Below, one piece after another: positions 27,098 through 36,334 of a stretch of DNA of 64,000 nt. Under the pieces are notes generated by a model. That model worked only from the letters and a program-made list of their open reading frames with translations. It did not search any database and was not told where the DNA came from. A program made the position numbers and the translations under genes. The first letter of the stretch is position 1. Every line of letters begins with the position of its first letter. Origin of the DNA: Mesorhizobium sp. WSM4904 (lineage in GTDB: Bacteria; Pseudomonadota; Alphaproteobacteria; Rhizobiales; Rhizobiaceae). The stretch covers positions 5,961,001-6,025,000 of the forward strand of contig NZ_CP121354.1 in assembly GCF_029674545.1 (NCBI RefSeq), in the 5' to 3' direction.

Positions 27098-28420
27098 ATG
27101 TCCCATCCGCAATTCGCAGCGGAACTCCTGCAGCGTGCTGAGAAACAAGGGCCGATCACGATCGGTCTCGCCGGCGCCGGGCAGATGGGAACGGACATCG
27201 TCGTTCAGGTAGCACTTATGCCCGGCATGCGCATCGGCGCCATTTCGGAAGTCCGGCCACAGGCGGCGATCGAAGCGGCACTTCTTGCCGGCCATGACCG
27301 CTCCGACATCGTGCAGGCAAGCAACGCGGCAGCCATCGACCGCGCCATCGAGGCCGGCAAGATCGCCGTCACCGAGGACCTGCATGCGCTCGCAGCCGCC
27401 GGCCGCATCGACGTCATCATCGACGCCACCGGCAATCCCAATATCGGCACGCTGTTCGCGCTCGAAGTGATGAAGAACGGCAAGCATATCGTCATGCTCA
27501 ATGTCGAGGCCGACATCACTATAGGCCGCTTCCTGAAGGAAGAGGCGCGCAAGGCCGGCGTCGTCTACACCGGTGCTGCCGGCGACGAGCCGGCTTGCAC
27601 GCTGGAGATCATCGGCTTTGCCAAGAGCCTCGGCTTCAATATCGTTGCCGCCGGCAAGGGCAAGAACAATCCGCTGAACATCGACGCGGTGCCGGCCGAT
27701 TACGAGAAGGAAGCGGCCGAGCGCAACATGAATGCGCGCATGCTGGTCGAGTTCGTCGACGGCTCGAAGACGGCGATCGAGATGGTGGCCATCGCCAACG
27801 CCACCGGCCTGGTGCCCGACGTGCCGGGCATGCATGGCCCGACGGCGACGCTGGAGGAACTGGCCAGCGTGCTCTGCCCGCGCGAGGACGGCGGCGTGCT
27901 GCACCGCAAGGGCGTGGTCGACTATTCGATCGGCAAGGGTGTCGCGCCCGGCGTGTTCTGCATCATCGAAACCAAGCATCCGCGGGTCCTGGAGCGCATG
28001 ATCGACCTCAAGGTCGGCAAGGGCCCCTATTTCACGATCTTCCGTCCCTATCATCTCACCAGCCTCGAGGTCCCGCTGTCGGCAGCGCGGGCCGTGGTCT
28101 ACAGGCGCGCCGACATGGAGCCTCTCGACCATCCGGTGGCGGAGGCGGTGGCGGTCGCCAAGACCAATCTCGGCACCGGGCAGTCGCTCGGCATGATCGG
28201 CGAGAACGACTATCGCGGCTTCGCCATGACCTGGGAAGACGCGCGCGCCAAGGGCGTGTTGCCGATCGGGCTTGCAGAACGCGCCAAGGTGGTGAAGCCG
28301 ATCAAAGCCGGCGACTTCCTGACCTATGAAAATTGTGTACCCGACGATTCGATGGTGATAACCCAGATCCGCCGTCGTCTCGACCAGTCGGACGGGCGGT
28401 TCGTAACCAACGCGGCCTAA
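27098..28420 (+). CDS. NAD(P)-binding oxidoreductase with C-terminal SAF-like domain
   Basis: The 440-residue protein has a Rossmann fold starting ITIGLAGAGQMGTDIV (GxGxxG near residue 22) and a homoserine-dehydrogenase/Gfo-Idh-like middle part (DVIIDATGNPNIG). The C-terminus (LAERAKVVKPIKAGDFLTYENC) resembles an SAF domain. Proteins of this make-up sit in bacterial sugar and polyol loci, but no reaction is firmly assigned. ATG 27098 has GGAGGA 6 bases ahead. The FGGY kinase follows after 67 bases, and a SorC regulator and sugar importer lie downstream. Confidence 0.7.
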   Translation: MSHPQFAAELLQRAEKQGPITIGLAGAGQMGTDIVVQVALMPGMRIGAISEVRPQAAIEAALLAGHDRSDIVQASNAAAIDRAIEAGKIAVTEDLHALAAAGRIDVIIDATGNPNIGTLFALEVMKNGKHIVMLNVEADITIGRFLKEEARKAGVVYTGAAGDEPACTLEIIGFAKSLGFNIVAAGKGKNNPLNIDAVPADYEKEAAERNMNARMLVEFVDGSKTAIEMVAIANATGLVPDVPGMHGPTATLEELASVLCPREDGGVLHRKGVVDYSIGKGVAPGVFCIIETKHPRVLERMIDLKVGKGPYFTIFRPYHLTSLEVPLSAARAVVYRRADMEPLDHPVAEAVAVAKTNLGTGQSLGMIGENDYRGFAMTWEDARAKGVLPIGLAERAKVVKPIKAGDFLTYENCVPDDSMVITQIRRRLDQSDGRFVTNAA

Positions 28421-28425
28421 AGCGC

Positions 28426-28459
28426 GTTGCGCTGAAAACCGCGGCACACTTTGCGCAAC
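28426..28459. repeat. Short palindromic intergenic repeat
   Basis: GTTGCGC (28426-28432) is inverted at 28453-28459 in the gap between the oxidoreductase and kinase genes. The AAAGCGCGTTGCGCTGAAAA type of sequence is common between rhizobial genes. It could form a hairpin in the mRNA; there is no U-tract. Confidence 0.45.
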
Positions 28460-28487
28460 ATGTATTAGCATTCCGGAATCCCGCCTG

Positions 28488-29972
28488 ATGGACGATGTCG
28501 TAATCGGGATCGACGCCTCGACGACGGCCGTGAAGGCGATCGCTTTCGCGCGCGACGGCGCGGAATCCTTCCAGGCACGCGAGACCTACCCGCTGTCCAA
28601 TCCGGTGCCCGGCCATTTCGAGCAGGACGCCGAGCACTGGTGGACGGCGCTGCTGTCGGCGCTGAGGCAGGTCGCCGCCAAGGTCGGCGCGGCGCGCGTC
28701 AAGGCGATCGCGATCGCTCACCAGCGCGAGACCTTCACGCTGATCGACAGCGACGGCAAGCCGCTCATCCCCGCCATATTGTGGCTCGACGAACGCGCCC
28801 GCCGCCAGGTGGCGCGGCTTTCGGAGGAGCTCGGCCGCGAGGCGATCCGCGACTGGAGCGGCAAGCCGCCGGACCCGACGCCGGCGCTCTACGCCCTTGC
28901 CTGGCTGATGGAACACAAGCCGCAGGCGCTCACCAATGCGGCAGCGCTTGTCGACGTACAGGCCTTCTTCGTCCACCGGCTGACCGGGCGCCTCGTCACC
29001 AGCACGGCAAGTGCCGATCCGCTCGGCCTGCTCGACATCGCGCACGGCGCCTGGCATCCGCGGCTGGTCGAAGCGGCAGGCCTGCGTGCGGAGCAATTGC
29101 CGGAACTGACAGCGCCAGGCGCGGTCTGCGGCACGCTTTCCGAAAGCACGGCATCGACGACCGGTCTGGGGGCCGGCACGCCGGTCGTGGCGGGTGCTGG
29201 CGACGGCCAGGCGATGGGCCTCGGCATGGGGGTTTACGGTCCCGGCAAAAGCTATCTCTCGCTCGGTTCCGGCGTCGTCAGCGGAAACTATTCCGGCACG
29301 GTGACGACATCGGACGCGTTCCGCACGCTGGTTTCGCCGACCGGCTCGGGCTTCATGCTGGAAACGGTGCTGCGCTCCGGCATGCAGTTGGTCGACTGGA
29401 TCGTGCGCACCACCGGCGCGCCTTCGGCGGCCGTGCTCGAAAAGGCGGCGATGACCGTTGCCCCCGGCAGCGACGGCCTGCTCGTCATGCCCTATTGGGC
29501 CGGCGTCATGAGCCCCTATTGGGACGGTGCCGCGCGCGGCGCGATCGTCGGCCTGTCGCTCGACCACGAGCCGAAGCACCTCTTCCGCGCGGTGCTGGAA
29601 GGCATCGCGCTGGAACAGGCCATCGCCACCGATGCGATGGAAGAGCAGACCGGCAAGGCCGGCGCGATGGTCGCGGCCGGCGGCGGCACCAATTCCACGC
29701 TGCTGATGCAGATCATGGCGAGCGTGCTCGAGCGGCCGCTCTTCGTCTCGCCGGTCAACGAGGCGGCGGCGCTGGGTGCCGCCATGCTGGCAGCCTCGGC
29801 GATCGGCTGGTTCGCCTCGCCGGAAGACGCGGCAAAGGCGATGGCGGCACAACCGGCAAGACAGGTCGATCCGGTCGAGGCGCTGGTGCCTGCCTACCGC
29901 GCCCGCAAGGCGATCTACCGCGACCTCTATCACGCGACGCGCGACATTCACGCGCGGCTAAGCTCGGCCTGA
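28488..29972 (+). CDS. FGGY-family carbohydrate kinase (XylB-like)
   Basis: The 494-residue protein has the two actin-like ATPase domains of the FGGY family: phosphate-1 motif VIGIDASTTAVKAIAF at the N-terminus, AIAHQRETFTLID, the catalytic Asp in VAGAGDGQAMGLG, and the C-terminal adenosine motif AAGGGTNSTLLMQIMASVL. It phosphorylates a sugar or polyol after uptake. Similarity is greatest to xylulokinase/erythritol-kinase-like members; the sugar is not determined. It lies in a unit with the SAF-domain oxidoreductase, beside a SorC regulator and a ribose-type importer. Confidence 0.85.
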   Translation: MDDVVIGIDASTTAVKAIAFARDGAESFQARETYPLSNPVPGHFEQDAEHWWTALLSALRQVAAKVGAARVKAIAIAHQRETFTLIDSDGKPLIPAILWLDERARRQVARLSEELGREAIRDWSGKPPDPTPALYALAWLMEHKPQALTNAAALVDVQAFFVHRLTGRLVTSTASADPLGLLDIAHGAWHPRLVEAAGLRAEQLPELTAPGAVCGTLSESTASTTGLGAGTPVVAGAGDGQAMGLGMGVYGPGKSYLSLGSGVVSGNYSGTVTTSDAFRTLVSPTGSGFMLETVLRSGMQLVDWIVRTTGAPSAAVLEKAAMTVAPGSDGLLVMPYWAGVMSPYWDGAARGAIVGLSLDHEPKHLFRAVLEGIALEQAIATDAMEEQTGKAGAMVAAGGGTNSTLLMQIMASVLERPLFVSPVNEAAALGAAMLAASAIGWFASPEDAAKAMAAQPARQVDPVEALVPAYRARKAIYRDLYHATRDIHARLSSA

Positions 29973-30040
29973 ATGTGAGCAACGTCATTTGCGCGTGATC
30001 CGGCCGATGCTAGGTTGCCTGGCACGCCGGACGATTGCTC

Positions 30041-30631
30041 ATGAAGACGGTTTTTCATCATGCTGCCTTGCCCTTGATTGCCACCCTTGCGGCGATGCCC
30101 GCTCCGGCGCTTGCCGGCGACAGGTCGGCATTCGAGCTCACGCTCGACATCGACCAGGATGGCAGGATGGACCGTGCGGCGGTGATGCAGGACGATGGCG
30201 GTCCCGCCGACCTCTACATCTATCTGGCGATGGCCGAGGAAAAGCTCGATCCCCCGCGAAAACCCGATTTCATGCGGAAGGCGCTGACCGAGGACCGAAT
30301 TCTCGATCTCGAAAGCAAAGGCAGGGGTTCGCTGGCAATCACTTCCTGCTTCGGTTGCGGTGCCAGCAAATCGACGGAAGACACGTTGACCGTCGTCTAT
30401 CGCAAGGGAAAGTTCCTGGTCGGCGGCTACAGCCGCAACTGGGACTGGAACATCCAGAAATCGGACGGAACCGTCGAGACGACGATCGGTGATTGCGACG
30501 TCAACTACCTCACCGGCAAGGCTACGGCTTCCAGGGATCTGGAAGACGGCAAGCCTGTCAAGGGCAGGTTCAAGCCGGTGCCGTTGAAGGACTGGTCCTA
30601 CGGGCAGCGCCCCAAGATCTGCAGCTTCTGA
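30041..30631 (+). CDS. Predicted secreted protein of unknown function
   Basis: The 196-residue protein has a Sec signal peptide (MKTVFHHAALPLIATLAAMP, cleavage near ALA-GD). The mature part begins with an aspartate-rich turn (LDIDQDGRMDRAAV) resembling calcium-binding FG-GAP/EF-like loops. It carries CFGC and two further Cys residues (GDCDV, ICSF), so disulphides in the periplasm are likely. ATG 30041 is used, because the TTG six bases before has no ribosome site. No family is recognised. It sits between the kinase and the convergent SorC gene. Confidence 0.65.
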   Translation: MKTVFHHAALPLIATLAAMPAPALAGDRSAFELTLDIDQDGRMDRAAVMQDDGGPADLYIYLAMAEEKLDPPRKPDFMRKALTEDRILDLESKGRGSLAITSCFGCGASKSTEDTLTVVYRKGKFLVGGYSRNWDWNIQKSDGTVETTIGDCDVNYLTGKATASRDLEDGKPVKGRFKPVPLKDWSYGQRPKICSF

Positions 30632-30642
30632 TCCAATGAATT

Positions 30643-31605
30643 TCAGCGGCTGAGCAGCCCCTTGGCCGCGTCCTCATCGGTGATCAGCACCGAGACCGCC
30701 GCATTGGCGAGCGCAGCGCGCATGACGGCGATCTTCTCCTGTCCGCCCGACACCAGGATGGTGGTCGGAATGTCGGAAAGGTCCTGCAGCGGATAGGCGC
30801 AGACGCGGCGATTGACCTCATGGTCGACGATGCGGCCCTCGGCGTCGATGAAGTGGCAGAGGATGTCGCCAACCGCGCCAGCCGCCTGCAATTCCTCGAG
30901 CTCGCTCGGCTTGATGAAGCCGTAATTGGCGATCGGGCTGTCGCTGGAGAAGGAACCGACGCTGAGCACGGCGATGTTGGCGCGCCGCGCCCGGAAGACG
31001 ACGTCCTGGACGCTGCGCTGGCTCATGAAGGCATCGCGCTGCTCCGGCCTGTCGGCATAGACCGGCACCGGCAAAAGGTAGCATTCGGCGCCGATCTTTT
31101 CGGCGAATTCCCAGGCGCTCTCGGTCGGGTTGAGGGGCTGCGCGTGTGTGAGGCCGCCGAGCATCGAGACCACCGTGGTCCTGGCGATCGGTCGCCTGGG
31201 CAGTTCGTTGATGGCGAATTTCAGAGTGCGGCCCCAGCCCAGCGCAATGACGTCGCCGGGATTGACGTTGTCGGCCAGATAGGCGGCGGCGGCGTGGCCG
31301 ATCATCAGTGGCGCATTGCTGCGATCGGCGGCCGACGGCACGACCACGGCCTGGCTGAGACCGAAGCGCTGCTTCAGGCTTTCCTCCAGTTGCACACATT
31401 CGACGACGCTGTCGCGGATGCGGAACTGGACCACGCCTTCCTCGCGCGCGGCCGACAGGATGCGATGCACCTTGATGCGACCGATGCCGAGAATCTCCGA
31501 GATCCGCTCCTGCGTCAGGCCCTCGACATAATAATGCCAGGCGGCGCGGGCCTTGAGCTCGGCATCCGGAAAGCGCGAAGCCTTCTCGTTCTCGATCACC
31601 GCCAT
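30643..31605 (-). CDS. SorC/DeoR-type sugar-sensing transcriptional regulator
   Basis: The 320-residue protein has an N-terminal helix-turn-helix (YYVEGLTQERISEILGIGRIKVHRILSAAREEGVV) and a SorC sugar-phosphate-binding domain (GDVIALGWGRTLKFAINELP). It is of the EryD/CggR kind. ATG 31605 is chosen because the frame upstream to 31662 lacks similarity; AAGG lies close ahead and GGGAGG further up. It is divergent from the ribose-type importer operon starting at 31818 and flanks the kinase unit, so it probably controls both when a phosphorylated intermediate accumulates. Confidence 0.85.
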   Translation of the reverse strand: MAVIENEKASRFPDAELKARAAWHYYVEGLTQERISEILGIGRIKVHRILSAAREEGVVQFRIRDSVVECVQLEESLKQRFGLSQAVVVPSAADRSNAPLMIGHAAAAYLADNVNPGDVIALGWGRTLKFAINELPRRPIARTTVVSMLGGLTHAQPLNPTESAWEFAEKIGAECYLLPVPVYADRPEQRDAFMSQRSVQDVVFRARRANIAVLSVGSFSSDSPIANYGFIKPSELEELQAAGAVGDILCHFIDAEGRIVDHEVNRRVCAYPLQDLSDIPTTILVSGGQEKIAVMRAALANAAVSVLITDEDAAKGLLSR

Positions 31606-31687
31606 CCTTATGCCTCCCGGGTGCGCTCGACTTTCCCTATGACAAACCGTCGGTCCGCGCAAACCGCCGCCGAATGCGTCGCAGCAC

Positions 31688-31749
31688 TTGACAATTTTCT
31701 GATGAACGTTTTAGCTGAACAAAATTGCATATCAAAGATAAATTGTTCA
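31688..31749. promoter_or_regulatory. Divergent promoter with TGTTCA/TGAACA elements, probable SorC operators
   Basis: TTGACA lies at 31688-31693. TGAACG at 31703-31708, TGAACA at 31716-31721 and the inverted TGTTCA at 31744-31749 are spaced across an AT-rich island between the SorC gene and the permease gene. TGAACAAAATT and AATTGTTCA form a broad dyad. TGTTCA recurs upstream of the 27098 gene. Confidence 0.45.
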
Positions 31750-31817
31750 CAAGGGAGGATGCCTGGTGAACAAGAGCGGACGGCGAGGCACGCCAGCCCG
31801 CTGACGGAGGAGACGAA

Positions 31818-32831
31818 GTGGCCGTGAGCAACGAGACGAGCGAGTTGAAGGCTGGCACCGGCGCCGCGCAGGCCGCTTCCGGTGCGAAGCTTTCGGCGCT
31901 GTTTGCCGGAACGATGGGACCGCTGATCGGGCTGGTGCTTTTGTGCCTGGCGCTGGCGCTGACCACCGACACCTTCCTCACCTTTCGCAACATCTTGAAC
32001 GTGCTCGACCAGGTGACCGTGCTCGGCATCATGGCGATCGGCATGACGCTGGTGATCCTGATCGGCGGCATCGACCTTTCGGTCGGCTCGGTGCTGGCGC
32101 TGGCCTCCATGGTGATGGGCTACGTCGCCTACCCCGACTATCTCAATCTCGGCGTCCCGGTAGGCATCGCGGCCGCGCTCGTCGTCGCCGCCCTCTGCGG
32201 TCTCGTCTCGGGCCTGCTGGTGACGGTGACGAAACTGCCGCCCTTCATCGCGACGCTCGCCATGATGTCGGTGGCGCGCGGCCTTGCCAACATGATCACC
32301 GACGGTTCGCAGATCGTCGGCTTTCCCGACTGGTTCACCAACCTGTCGATCGTGCGCCATTTCGGTTTCCTGTCGGTCACCGTCGGGCTGATGATCGTGC
32401 TGGCGATCATCTTCGCCATCTTCCTCAACTATCGCGCCACCGGCCGCAACCTCTACGCCATCGGCGGCAGCGCCGAGGTCGCCCGCCTCTCCGGCATCCC
32501 GGTGAAGTCGCTCACCAACTGGGTCTATGCGATCTGCGGACTGCTGGCGGGGCTCGCCGGCATCGTGCTCGCGGCCAGGCTCGATTCGGTGCAGCCAAGC
32601 TCGGGCGTCGGCTACGAGCTCGACACGATCGCCGCGGTGGTGATCGGCGGCGCCAGCCTGTCAGGCGGCATCGGCTCTATCGGCGGCACGGCGATCGGCG
32701 TGCTGATCATCGGCGTGCTGCGCAACGGGCTCAACCTGCTCGGCGTCTCGCCCTTCATCCAGCAGGTGGTGATCGGCGTTGTGATCGCGCTGGCGGTCGC
32801 CACCGATACCTGGCGGCGCCGCAGGCAATAG
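31818..32831 (+). CDS. Sugar ABC transporter permease (RbsC type)
   Basis: The 337-residue integral membrane protein has BPD_transp_2 blocks: GIDLSVGSVLALASMVMG, the EAA-like AIGGSAEVARLSGIPVKS, and AVVIGGASLSGGIGSIGGT. It starts at GTG 31818 with GGAGGA at 31806-31811. It is the first gene of the order permease, binding protein, ATPase, SDR, SDR. The substrate is likely a polyol or pentose, judged only from the catabolic genes. Confidence 0.87.
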   Translation: MAVSNETSELKAGTGAAQAASGAKLSALFAGTMGPLIGLVLLCLALALTTDTFLTFRNILNVLDQVTVLGIMAIGMTLVILIGGIDLSVGSVLALASMVMGYVAYPDYLNLGVPVGIAAALVVAALCGLVSGLLVTVTKLPPFIATLAMMSVARGLANMITDGSQIVGFPDWFTNLSIVRHFGFLSVTVGLMIVLAIIFAIFLNYRATGRNLYAIGGSAEVARLSGIPVKSLTNWVYAICGLLAGLAGIVLAARLDSVQPSSGVGYELDTIAAVVIGGASLSGGIGSIGGTAIGVLIIGVLRNGLNLLGVSPFIQQVVIGVVIALAVATDTWRRRRQ

Positions 32832-32944
32832 GGATTCGCCCGGATGTCCGGGCGAAACGGATCGGTCGATCCGAGACTGGGACTGTCCGGCCGGGGGCGC
32901 CGCGATGCGCAGGCGGACAGATTGAACACCAACGGAGGAAAAAC

Positions 32945-33883
32945 ATGCTGACCAAACGTTCACTGCTGCTTGCGGCCGCGGCCATCGTCCCGCTGCTCGG
33001 CCTGTCCGACGCCGCCTCGGCCAAGGACGCCAAGAAGCTCGGGCTGGCCGTCGCCAATCTGCAGGCGGACTTCTTCAACCAGATCAAGCAGTCGGTCGAA
33101 GCCTACGCCAAGGAGAAGGGCATCGAGGTCATCACCGTCGACGCCAAGGGCGACTCGGCAACGCAGGTCAGCCAGGTGCAGGACCTCGTCACGCAGAACA
33201 TCGACGCGCTGATCTACATCCCGGCCGGCGCCACCGCAGCCACCGTGCCGACCAAGACCGCGAAGGCCGCCGGCATCCCGGTGGTCAATGTCGACCGCAA
33301 CGCCGACGGCGCGCCCGGCGACACCTTCATCGCCACCGACAGCGTCAACTCCGCCAAGGGCGTGTGCGACTACATCGCCAAGCAGGCCGGCGGCAAGGGC
33401 GAGATGGTCATCATCCATGGCCAGAAGGGCACGACGCCGGAAGTCGACCGCTCCAAGGGCTGCGGCGAAGCGCTGAAGGCCTATCCGGACATCAAGGTGG
33501 TCGGCGAGCTCTGGAGCGACCAATGGCATCAGGACGAAGGCTTCAAGCTGGCGCAGGACCTGCTGCAGGCCCACCCGAACGTCTCGATCATCTTCGGCCA
33601 GGCCGATGCGTTGGCGTTGGGCGCCGCGCAGGCGGTGAAGGTCGCCAATCCGGACCACAAGGTCTGGATCGCCGGCTTCGACGGCGATGTGGCGGCATTG
33701 AAGGCGCTGAAGGATGGCGTGTTCGACGTAACCGCGACGCAGCAGACCCAGGGCATGGGCCGGCTCGCCGTCGATTCGGCGGTCAAGCTCGTGGCCGGCG
33801 ACAAGCTGCCCGCCGACCAGCTGCAGGACGCGACGCTGACCACCAAGGACAATGTCGCACAGTTCATCGAGAAGCATCCCTGA
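32945..33883 (+). CDS. Sugar ABC transporter periplasmic binding protein (RbsB type)
   Basis: The 312-residue protein has a signal peptide (MLTKRSLLLAAAAIVPLLGL, cleavage near ASA-KD) and a Peripla_BP_4 fold with KKLGLAVANLQADFFNQIKQ at its start and VNVDRNADG, FGQADALALGAAQAV and AGFDGD blocks of the ribose type. It delivers the sugar to the 31818/33917 transporter. ATG 32945 has GGAGGA at 32933-32938. Confidence 0.87.
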   Translation: MLTKRSLLLAAAAIVPLLGLSDAASAKDAKKLGLAVANLQADFFNQIKQSVEAYAKEKGIEVITVDAKGDSATQVSQVQDLVTQNIDALIYIPAGATAATVPTKTAKAAGIPVVNVDRNADGAPGDTFIATDSVNSAKGVCDYIAKQAGGKGEMVIIHGQKGTTPEVDRSKGCGEALKAYPDIKVVGELWSDQWHQDEGFKLAQDLLQAHPNVSIIFGQADALALGAAQAVKVANPDHKVWIAGFDGDVAALKALKDGVFDVTATQQTQGMGRLAVDSAVKLVAGDKLPADQLQDATLTTKDNVAQFIEKHP

Positions 33884-33916
33884 GGGCTAGCTAGCCGAGA
33901 CCTGAAGAGCGCCACG

Positions 33917-35425
33917 ATGTCCCTTGATCCCCACAATGGCGGAAGCCCGCATAACGGGCTCTTCGTCAACGGACTCTGCAAAAGCTACGGACCGGTGCAG
34001 GTCCTGGCCGATGCGAGCTTCGAGGTGCGGCCGGGCGAAGTCGTGGCGCTGCTCGGCGAGAACGGCGCCGGCAAGTCGACGGTGTCCAACATCATCGCCG
34101 GCTCGACCAGGCCCGATGCCGGTACCATCATCTGGCGGGGGAAGCCCTATTCCCCCGCCAATCCCGCCGCTGCCATCGAGGCCGGGGTCGGCATGATCCA
34201 TCAGGAACTGAAGCTGCTGCCGGACCTGTCGGTGGCGGAGAACGTCTATGTCGGGCGCCTGCCGATGCGCGGCGGCCGCATCGACCGCGCGACCATGAAC
34301 GCCAAGGCCTCGACGCAGTTGAAGCGCCTCGGCCTCGACGTCTCGCCCGAGCGCAAGGTGCGCACGCTGCGCGTCGCCGCCCAACAGCAGGTCGAGATCG
34401 CCAAGGCGCTGACGCTGAACGCGGAGCTTTTGATCCTCGACGAGCCGACCGCGGCCCTCGGCGGCGAGGAGACGGAGCTGCTGTTCAAGCAGATCCGCAA
34501 GCTCAAGGCCGAAGGCATGTCCTTCATCTATATCAGCCACCGCCTCGACGAGATCGCGCAGATCGCCGACCGCGTGGTGGTGATGCGCGACGGCCGCATC
34601 GTCGCCCGGCACGAGCGCGCCGATATCCCGGTGCGCACCGTGGTGGAACAGATGGTCGGGCGCAGCGTCGAGCGCATGTTCCCGAAGCTCTCGCCACCCG
34701 GCGACAAGACATTGCTCGAGGTCGAGAACCTGTCGTCGCCGGAGCGCAGCTTCAACAACGTTTCCTTCGCGGTGAAATCAGGCGAGATTCTCGGCATTGC
34801 CGGGCTCATCGGCGCCGGCCGCACGGAGCTGGTGCGGGCGATCGCCGGCGCCGATCCGATCTCGTCCGGCTCGGTGCGCGTCGCCGGCCAGCCGATCCAT
34901 CTCAGCGGCCCGGCGGCCGCGATCAAGGCCGGCGTCGTACTGGTGCCGGAGGACCGCAAGGCGCAAGGCGTCGTGCTGGAACAGACGATCGGCGAGAACC
35001 TCGCTATCGGCAATTTCGACCATGTCGCGCCGAAGGGCTGGGTGTTTCCGAAGGCGGTGCAGAGGTTCGCCGAGGCCGGTATCTCCAGGCTTGGCGTCAA
35101 GGGACGGCCGAACCAGGCAGTCGGCAAGCTTTCGGGTGGCAACCAGCAGAAGGTGATCATCGCCAAATGGGTGTCGCGGCCGCCCAAGGTGTTCATCCTC
35201 GACGAGCCGACGCGCGGCATCGACGTCGGCGCGCGCGCGGCGATCTACGACGTCATCGCCGACCTCGCCCGCTCTGGCATGGCGGTGGTGGTGGTGAGCT
35301 CGGACCTCGAGGAAGTGCTGGGACTCTCGCACCGCGTGCTTGTGCTGAGCCGCGGCCGCCAGCGCGGCATCCTCGATCGCGACGAAGCAAGCAATGTCGC
35401 CGTCATGGAGCTCGCCACGAGCTGA
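33917..35425 (+). CDS. Sugar ABC transporter ATPase, tandem domains (RbsA type)
   Basis: The 502-residue protein has two ABC domains. Domain 1 has Walker A GENGAGKST, an altered signature (VAAQQQVEIAKAL) usual for this family, and Walker B LLILDEPTAALGG. Domain 2 has a degenerate Walker A (GLIGAGRTE), signature LSGGNQQK and Walker B VFILDEPTRGID. This is the standard RbsA/MglA pattern in which only one site is fully competent. It completes the importer with 31818 and 32945. Confidence 0.9.
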   Translation: MSLDPHNGGSPHNGLFVNGLCKSYGPVQVLADASFEVRPGEVVALLGENGAGKSTVSNIIAGSTRPDAGTIIWRGKPYSPANPAAAIEAGVGMIHQELKLLPDLSVAENVYVGRLPMRGGRIDRATMNAKASTQLKRLGLDVSPERKVRTLRVAAQQQVEIAKALTLNAELLILDEPTAALGGEETELLFKQIRKLKAEGMSFIYISHRLDEIAQIADRVVVMRDGRIVARHERADIPVRTVVEQMVGRSVERMFPKLSPPGDKTLLEVENLSSPERSFNNVSFAVKSGEILGIAGLIGAGRTELVRAIAGADPISSGSVRVAGQPIHLSGPAAAIKAGVVLVPEDRKAQGVVLEQTIGENLAIGNFDHVAPKGWVFPKAVQRFAEAGISRLGVKGRPNQAVGKLSGGNQQKVIIAKWVSRPPKVFILDEPTRGIDVGARAAIYDVIADLARSGMAVVVVSSDLEEVLGLSHRVLVLSRGRQRGILDRDEASNVAVMELATS

Positions 35426-35500
35426 GGCACGAGAAAAAGCAACCCGCGGAATCGGAACAAAGCGCATCAGGTGATACCCTCCCAAGCACCGGACCGCGCG

Positions 35501-35531
35501 GGGCGCCAACAAAGAGTTGGCGCCCTTTGTT
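35501..35531 (+). terminator. Intrinsic terminator-like hairpin between ATPase and first SDR gene
   Basis: A perfect 10-bp stem (GGGCGCCAAC 35501-35510 with GTTGGCGCCC 35516-35525) and a 5-base loop are followed by TTTGTT. It lies inside the presumed operon, so it may lower expression of the SDR genes relative to the transporter or end the transporter transcript. Confidence 0.6.
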
Positions 35532-35558
35532 CCGGGAGAGCAGGGAGGAGAGGAACCA

Positions 35559-36326
35559 ATGACCAAACTTTTCGATCTTCATGGCGACGTGGCGCTGGTG
35601 ACCGGCGCCGGCAGCGGCATCGGCCAGGCGATCGCCATCGGGCTCGCGGAAGCCGGCGCCGACGTCGCCTGTTTCGGCCATAGCTCGAAGGGCGGACTGG
35701 AAGAGACGGCCGCCAAAATCAGGGCGCTCGGCCGCAAGGCGCTGGTGCTGACCGGCACGGTGACGTCCGAAAACGACCTGTCGGCCGCGATCGACCGCAT
35801 GGAAAAGGAACTCGGCGCGCTGACGATCGCCGTCAACAATGCCGGCGTCGCGGGGGCCGACCCCGCCGAGACGCTGCCGATGGAAAAATGGCAGAAGATC
35901 TACGACGTCAATGTCAGCGGCGTCTTTCTCTCGTGCCAGGCCGAGGCGCGCGCCATGCTGCCGCGCCGCAAGGGCTCGATCATCAACATCGCCTCGATGT
36001 CCGGCTCGATCGTCAACCGCGGCCTGACGCAGGCGCATTACAATTCCTCCAAGGCAGCCGTGATCCACATGTCGAAGAGCCTCGCCATGGAGTGGGCCGA
36101 TCGCGGTCTGCGCGTCAACGTGGTGAGTCCGGGCTACACGCTGACGCCGATGAACAAGCGGCCGGAGGTCGCCGAGCAGGTCAAGATCTTCGAGCGCGAC
36201 ACGCCGATGGGCCGCATGGCGACGCCCGAGGAGATGATCGGACCGACGGTGTTCCTGGCGAGCCGCGCCGCAAGTTTCGTCACCGGCATCGACCTGATCG
36301 TCGATGGCGGCTTCGTCTGCTGGTAG
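35559..36326 (+). CDS. Short-chain dehydrogenase/reductase, polyol/sugar type (first of two)
   Basis: The 255-residue classical SDR has TGAGSGIG near residue 14, NNAGV, catalytic Ser in IASMSGS, YNSSK as the Tyr-x3-Lys, and DLIVDGGFVCW at the C-terminus. It probably oxidises a polyol or sugar brought in by the upstream importer. ATG 35559 follows GGGAGGAGAGG. It is separated from the importer genes by a terminator-like hairpin and followed 8 bases later by a second SDR. Confidence 0.87.
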   Translation: MTKLFDLHGDVALVTGAGSGIGQAIAIGLAEAGADVACFGHSSKGGLEETAAKIRALGRKALVLTGTVTSENDLSAAIDRMEKELGALTIAVNNAGVAGADPAETLPMEKWQKIYDVNVSGVFLSCQAEARAMLPRRKGSIINIASMSGSIVNRGLTQAHYNSSKAAVIHMSKSLAMEWADRGLRVNVVSPGYTLTPMNKRPEVAEQVKIFERDTPMGRMATPEEMIGPTVFLASRAASFVTGIDLIVDGGFVCW

Positions 36327-36334
36327 GAGAGAAA

